From Alphaproteobacteria bacterium (GTDB lineage Bacteria > Pseudomonadota > Alphaproteobacteria > Rhodospirillales > 2-02-FULL-58-16): a stretch of 43,061 bases of DNA. Positions 39,134 to 43,061 of this stretch are shown here, piece by piece. Each line of letters begins with the position of its first letter. Positions within the stretch are counted from its first letter, which is position 1. Made by a program: the position numbers and the translations under genes. The DNA is taken from assembly GCA_024278615.1 (NCBI GenBank), contig JAJRSS010000006.1, positions 1 to 43,061 on the forward strand, written 5' to 3'. The notes beneath the pieces are model-generated. The model was not told the DNA's origin. It saw only the letters and a program-made list of their open reading frames with translations, and ran no database searches.

Positions 39134-39155
39134 GACTTAAAGGTATGGGACCTAT

Positions 39156-41057
39156 ATGAGCGAGAACGTCAGCGTTACTTTCGTCGATGGGGACGGCAAA
39201 CAAACGTCCCGGAAGGTGGGTCGGGGAAGTACCTTCATCGACGCCGCCCAGGACCTGAACCTGGATATTGCCGCCACCTGCGGCGGCCGGGGCCGGTGCC
39301 GAAGCTGCCGGATCAAGGTATTGAAAGGCATCCTGCCGCCGCCCACCATCATGGATCAGGTGCAACTGGGCCCCGATGAAGTGCATGAAGGATTCCGCCT
39401 GTCCTGTCAGACCAAGGTGATCGCCGATTGCACGGTGCTGGTGGCGCCGCCCATCGCCGAAGGCGGTCATAAGATTTTGGGTGCCGGAGTCTCTGAAGAT
39501 ACGCAGTTTCACCTTGATTCCGGCATCGAGAAAAAGCTGGTCGCCGCCAACACGCCGAAGGACGAAAACCACCAGACCTCGGACATGGAGATGATTTTGG
39601 TTGCGCTGGGCGAGCCGGTAAACGGCGACGTCCCCATCGAAGTCCTCCGCAAGGCACCCGACGTGATACGCGCCAAGGGCGGGTCGCTGACCGTCACCAC
39701 CTTCAACCACCGGGTCATCGACGTGGAGCCGGGAGACACCACGCGACACAAGTACGGCATGGCCTTCGACATTGGCACCACCAGTATCGTCGGATCATTG
39801 GTGGACCTGGAAACAGGCGAACAACTGGCCTCCGTCGGCGGCGTCAATCCCCAGGCGGTGTTCGGCGGCGACCTGATGTCGCGCATCGCCTATGCCCAGT
39901 TCAACCCCCAGGCCCTGCGCAAGCTTCGCTCGCGGGTGCTGGCGGAAATCAATGGTTACGTCAAGGAAGTGTGCGGGAACAATAATATCTCCGCCGGCCA
40001 TATCTATAAAATGGTTATCGTCGGTAATACCTGCATGCATCATATCTTCCTGGGTATCGATCCCACCTATGTTGGCTTGGCTCCTTATGCGCCGACCGTG
40101 CGCGAACCGGTGGTGGTGACCGCCAAGGAAGCTTTGCTGAAGGTCAACCCCAACGCACGGATTTGCTTCCTGCCCATTGTCGCCGGGTTCGTCGGCGCCG
40201 ATACGGTGGCCGCCGTCCTCGCCACCCGCATCCACGAAAGCGACCACATACGGGTGATGGTGGATATCGGCACCAACGGCGAAGTGGTCATGGGCACACG
40301 GGGCCGGCTGATGGCCTGCTCGGCGCCCGCCGGCCCGGCCCTGGAGGGGGCGCAAATCCATCACGGCATGCGGGGCGCCGTGGGCGCCATAGAAAAGGTG
40401 GAAATTGACGGCGACGTGACATGTGAAACCATCGGCGGGGCACCGGCGGTGGGTATTTGCGGGTCCGGCCTGGTCGACGCGGCGGCCAAGATGCTCGAGG
40501 CGAAAGTGATCAATCCTTCCGGCTTGCTGCGCCGGGACGGGGGTGAAGGGCTGCCGGAAAAAATCAAGGCCCGCATCGTCGAAGGGGATAACGGCTGGCA
40601 TTTCGTCCTTACCTGGGCCAAGGACACCGGCAAGGACGAGGATATCTACCTCACCCAGCAGGACATCCGCCAGCTTCAACTGGCCAAAGGCGCCATCTAT
40701 TCGGGTATCCTGATGCTGCAAAAGGTGATGGGCGTGGCCGATGGCGACATTGAGGAACTGATGCTGGCCGGCGGCTTCGGCAACTACATCAGTACGGAAA
40801 GCTCGGTCGCCATTCGGCTTCTTCCCAATCTGCCCCTGGAAAAAATAGCCTACGTGGGCAACGCCGCCGCCCTCGGCGCCCAGATGGCCCTTCTGTCGGA
40901 GACAGAGCGGCGGCGCGCCACCACCCTGGCCCGCGAGATCGAGCACGTTGCCCTGGCCACCAATCCGGACTTCCAGGAAATCTTCGTCAAGGCAGTGGTT
41001 TTCGGAGACGAAACGAAAAGGAAAAGCAGAACCCGCACCAGAACCAAGGTGGGTTAG
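39156..41057 (+). CDS. RACo-like reductive activator of corrinoid proteins (2Fe-2S ferredoxin + ASKHA ATPase, DUF4445)
   Basis: ATCGGRGRCRSCRIKV ferredoxin cysteines, AFDIGTTSIVGSLVDLETGEQL, VDIGTNGEVVMGTRGRLMACSAPAGPALEGAQIHHGMRGAVGAIE, LAGGFGNYI. Confidence 0.93.
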   Translation: MSENVSVTFVDGDGKQTSRKVGRGSTFIDAAQDLNLDIAATCGGRGRCRSCRIKVLKGILPPPTIMDQVQLGPDEVHEGFRLSCQTKVIADCTVLVAPPIAEGGHKILGAGVSEDTQFHLDSGIEKKLVAANTPKDENHQTSDMEMILVALGEPVNGDVPIEVLRKAPDVIRAKGGSLTVTTFNHRVIDVEPGDTTRHKYGMAFDIGTTSIVGSLVDLETGEQLASVGGVNPQAVFGGDLMSRIAYAQFNPQALRKLRSRVLAEINGYVKEVCGNNNISAGHIYKMVIVGNTCMHHIFLGIDPTYVGLAPYAPTVREPVVVTAKEALLKVNPNARICFLPIVAGFVGADTVAAVLATRIHESDHIRVMVDIGTNGEVVMGTRGRLMACSAPAGPALEGAQIHHGMRGAVGAIEKVEIDGDVTCETIGGAPAVGICGSGLVDAAAKMLEAKVINPSGLLRRDGGEGLPEKIKARIVEGDNGWHFVLTWAKDTGKDEDIYLTQQDIRQLQLAKGAIYSGILMLQKVMGVADGDIEELMLAGGFGNYISTESSVAIRLLPNLPLEKIAYVGNAAALGAQMALLSETERRRATTLAREIEHVALATNPDFQEIFVKAVVFGDETKRKSRTRTRTKVG

Positions 41058-41233
41058 CAGGATGCTGAAAAACTCCAAAACTGACGTAATCAACTTTCGA
41101 CACCGGCCTAATTTTCTAGGAGGCCGCCGGACGCGGGATGAGGCGACGCTATTGGAACTCCTCTTCTTGAGGGACGAGCGCAAGCGGGAGTCTCGAAGGA
41201 TCGTTGTCGCAAACACCCTTTTTCAGCACCCTG
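41058..41233. mobile_element. MITE-like 176-bp element with near-perfect 15-nt terminal inverted repeats
   Basis: CAGGATGCTGAAAAA (41058-41072) vs reverse complement of TTTTTCAGCACCCTG (41219-41233), one mismatch; abuts the RACo stop codon. Confidence 0.6.
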
Positions 41234-41246
41234 TTGGGGGCTCGGC

Positions 41247-42209
41247 ATGAAAGTGAGCCTGATCTTCGGTTTTTTGGGTTCGGGCAAGACTACCTTGCTG
41301 CGCCACATCCTGGCCGAAAGGGCGGCCAAGCAATCCATGGCGGTAATCGTCAACGAATTCGGCGAAGTGGGTATCGACGGCGCCATCCTCGCCGGTAATA
41401 ACGTCGACATGGTAGAGCTGAATTCCGGCTGCCTGTGCTGCACCCTGAAGGGGCCGCTGCTCAACGCGGTGGAGGAACTTCGCGACCGCGCCGGCGTCGG
41501 GCACACGGTAATCGAAGCCTCGGGCCTGGCCCACCCGGAGGAAATGGAGGAAACCTTCGCCAATCCCAGGTTGGGAACCACGGTGGATGTGGGTCCTTAC
41601 GTCACCGTTGTGGACGGGCACAAGTTTGCCAGGCTGCGCCAGGGCCTGGGGGAATTCTACGTGGACCAAGTGGCCTATGCGGACGTGATCCTGCTCAACA
41701 AGGCCGACCTCATGTCGGCCGACGAAATGGAAATATTGAAAAAGGAAATCAACGCCATCAATCCCGATGCCGAAATTTTGGTGACCGAACGGTGTGATGT
41801 TGATCCCGGGTCGGTCCTGGACAGCAGGAAAGTTGCGGAAAAAGCCGCGCAAGCCGATCCCCATCATTCCCCCGGTCATTCCCCCCTTCACTCTCATGAA
41901 TCCTTTGATTCCCTGGTCCTGAATTCCGGCGCGGATGCGGCGCGGGGCCGGGTCCAGCGGTTCTTCTCGGGCCTTGCGCCCAACGTGTTGAGGGCCAAGG
42001 GGTTCATGACCATCGACGGCCGGCTGTCGCTGGTGCAGTACGCCGCCGGGCAGTTGGAAATCGAGGACAACCCGGCCGCCTCCGCCACCCAGGACCCCGC
42101 CCGCCAGATGGTGTTTATCGGCGAGGGCCTAAACCGGGCGGCCCTGGAATCCGAATTCGCCTTCGCCCGCCGGAAAAACGGAAATGGGACCGAAGAGAAT
42201 GGAACATGA
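41247..42209 (+). CDS. CobW/COG0523-family GTPase (metallochaperone-like)
   Basis: FGFLGSGKTTLLRHIL Walker A, NSGCLCCTLKGPL (CxCC), LLNKADLMS. Confidence 0.92.
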   Translation: MKVSLIFGFLGSGKTTLLRHILAERAAKQSMAVIVNEFGEVGIDGAILAGNNVDMVELNSGCLCCTLKGPLLNAVEELRDRAGVGHTVIEASGLAHPEEMEETFANPRLGTTVDVGPYVTVVDGHKFARLRQGLGEFYVDQVAYADVILLNKADLMSADEMEILKKEINAINPDAEILVTERCDVDPGSVLDSRKVAEKAAQADPHHSPGHSPLHSHESFDSLVLNSGADAARGRVQRFFSGLAPNVLRAKGFMTIDGRLSLVQYAAGQLEIEDNPAASATQDPARQMVFIGEGLNRAALESEFAFARRKNGNGTEENGT

Positions 42210-42886
42210 CCAAGCCTAACCTGGCCGCGGTGAAGGAACTCAATCCCCCTTCCCTGTCGGAAAAGGCCTATCAGCTTCTGTTGCGCAAGATCACTCGGCT
42301 GGAACTGGCGCCGGGGGCGGTGCTGGCGGAAAGGGCGCTGATGAACGAACTGAATATCGGGCGTACACCGATCCGCGAGGCGTTGCAGCGGCTGGCCAGC
42401 GAAGGCCTGGTTTCCCACCTGCCCAACCGCGGCATGTTCGTCACCGAAATCGGCGCCACCAGCGTCCAGCAAATCTATGAATTCCGCGCCATGATCGAAG
42501 GCTTCACCGCCCGCCTGGCCGCCAGCCGCGCCACCGAGGAAGAAATCGCCGAACTGGCGTCGCTCCACCAGCAGTTGGCGGGAGCGACGAAAAAGAACGA
42601 CATCGACTTGTACGTCGACTTGGATTTCCACTTCCACGTCCTGCTCGCCCAGGCGTCAAAGAACGCCTACCTGGAAGAGGTAGTGCCGCGGATTTTTTAT
42701 CTTCACCTCAGGCTGTGGTTTTTTATCTCCAGCCGGACGGGAAACTGGCGCTCCATCGCCGACGCCCACGACGGAATGACCGATGGCGTCGTCAAAGCCC
42801 TGAAAAGCCGCGACCCCGACGAAGCGGAAAGGGCCATGCAGTCCTATATCTCGCTCCGACACACCGACATCAAGGACGTGCTGTAG
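42206..42886 (+). CDS. GntR-family (FCD domain) transcriptional regulator
   Basis: wHTH LAERALMNELNIGRTPIREALQRLASEGLVSHLPNRGMFVTEI; FCD C-terminus; ATGA overlap with CobW gene. Confidence 0.92.
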   Translation: MTKPNLAAVKELNPPSLSEKAYQLLLRKITRLELAPGAVLAERALMNELNIGRTPIREALQRLASEGLVSHLPNRGMFVTEIGATSVQQIYEFRAMIEGFTARLAASRATEEEIAELASLHQQLAGATKKNDIDLYVDLDFHFHVLLAQASKNAYLEEVVPRIFYLHLRLWFFISSRTGNWRSIADAHDGMTDGVVKALKSRDPDEAERAMQSYISLRHTDIKDVL

Positions 42887-42924
42887 GGGTACGAGAAAAA
42901 AATATACAGAGTCCCCGGATTCTT

Positions 42925-43061
42925 AGTGTCTGTCCGGGAAAAAGTTGCTTTGGGTGAATCATTTATGATTCTGTTGTGGCCACTGATTCGTTTTTCGGGA
43001 GGTGGCTATGTGGACTGGCAAGAACCGAGGCCTGTACGAGCGCAAGGGCCTGCGTTATCCG
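42925..43061 (+). mobile_element. Left end of a probable IS5-type insertion sequence, truncated by window edge; transposase start at 43008
   Basis: 43008-43061 reads MWTGKNRGLYERKGLRYP with GGGAGG RBS; resembles the start of IS5/IS427-type transposases; upstream GTGTCTGTCCGGGAAAAA may be the terminal repeat. Confidence 0.65.

Noticed and set aside
1-43061. CRISPR arrays, tRNA or rRNA genes, prophage modules
   Set aside because: No regular spaced repeats, no cloverleaf-like or rRNA sequences, no phage structural genes recognised.

Overview
This is a 43 kb chromosomal window that looks alphaproteobacterial (Rhodospirillales-like gene order). Positions 1-25.9 kb are mostly housekeeping genes: surA-pdxA-rsmA; gmk/yicC; mltG-fabF-acpP-fabG-fabD (minus strand); rpsF-rpsR-DUF2232-rplI; cfa; dnaB; alr; mlaE-mlaF; radA-cvpA-purF; an SDR; and a DUF47/PhoU-like plus PiT phosphate transporter pair. 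Two conserved genes, the DUF2232 membrane protein and the essential helicase dnaB, each carry one in-frame TAA. A deleted relic of a pRiA4b ORF-3-like gene lies between mlaF and radA. Positions 26-42.9 kb form the accessory part: a DeoR-type regulator diverging from a 2-aminoethylphosphonate (AEP)-type ABC transporter, a non-pyrrolysine MttB-family methyltransferase, phnW-like and phnX-like genes, then a complete corrinoid methyl-transfer module (MetH-activation-like protein, methyl-THF methyltransferase-like, UroD-like methyltransferase, corrinoid protein, RACo-like 2Fe-2S/ASKHA activator, CobW-type GTPase, GntR regulator). The most interesting hypothesis is that this is a corrinoid-dependent demethylation pathway for an N-methylated (possibly quaternary) aminophosphonate that feeds the PhnW/PhnX route. 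The window ends inside the start of an IS5-type transposase. All calls come from reading the sequence and supplied translations; no searches were run.
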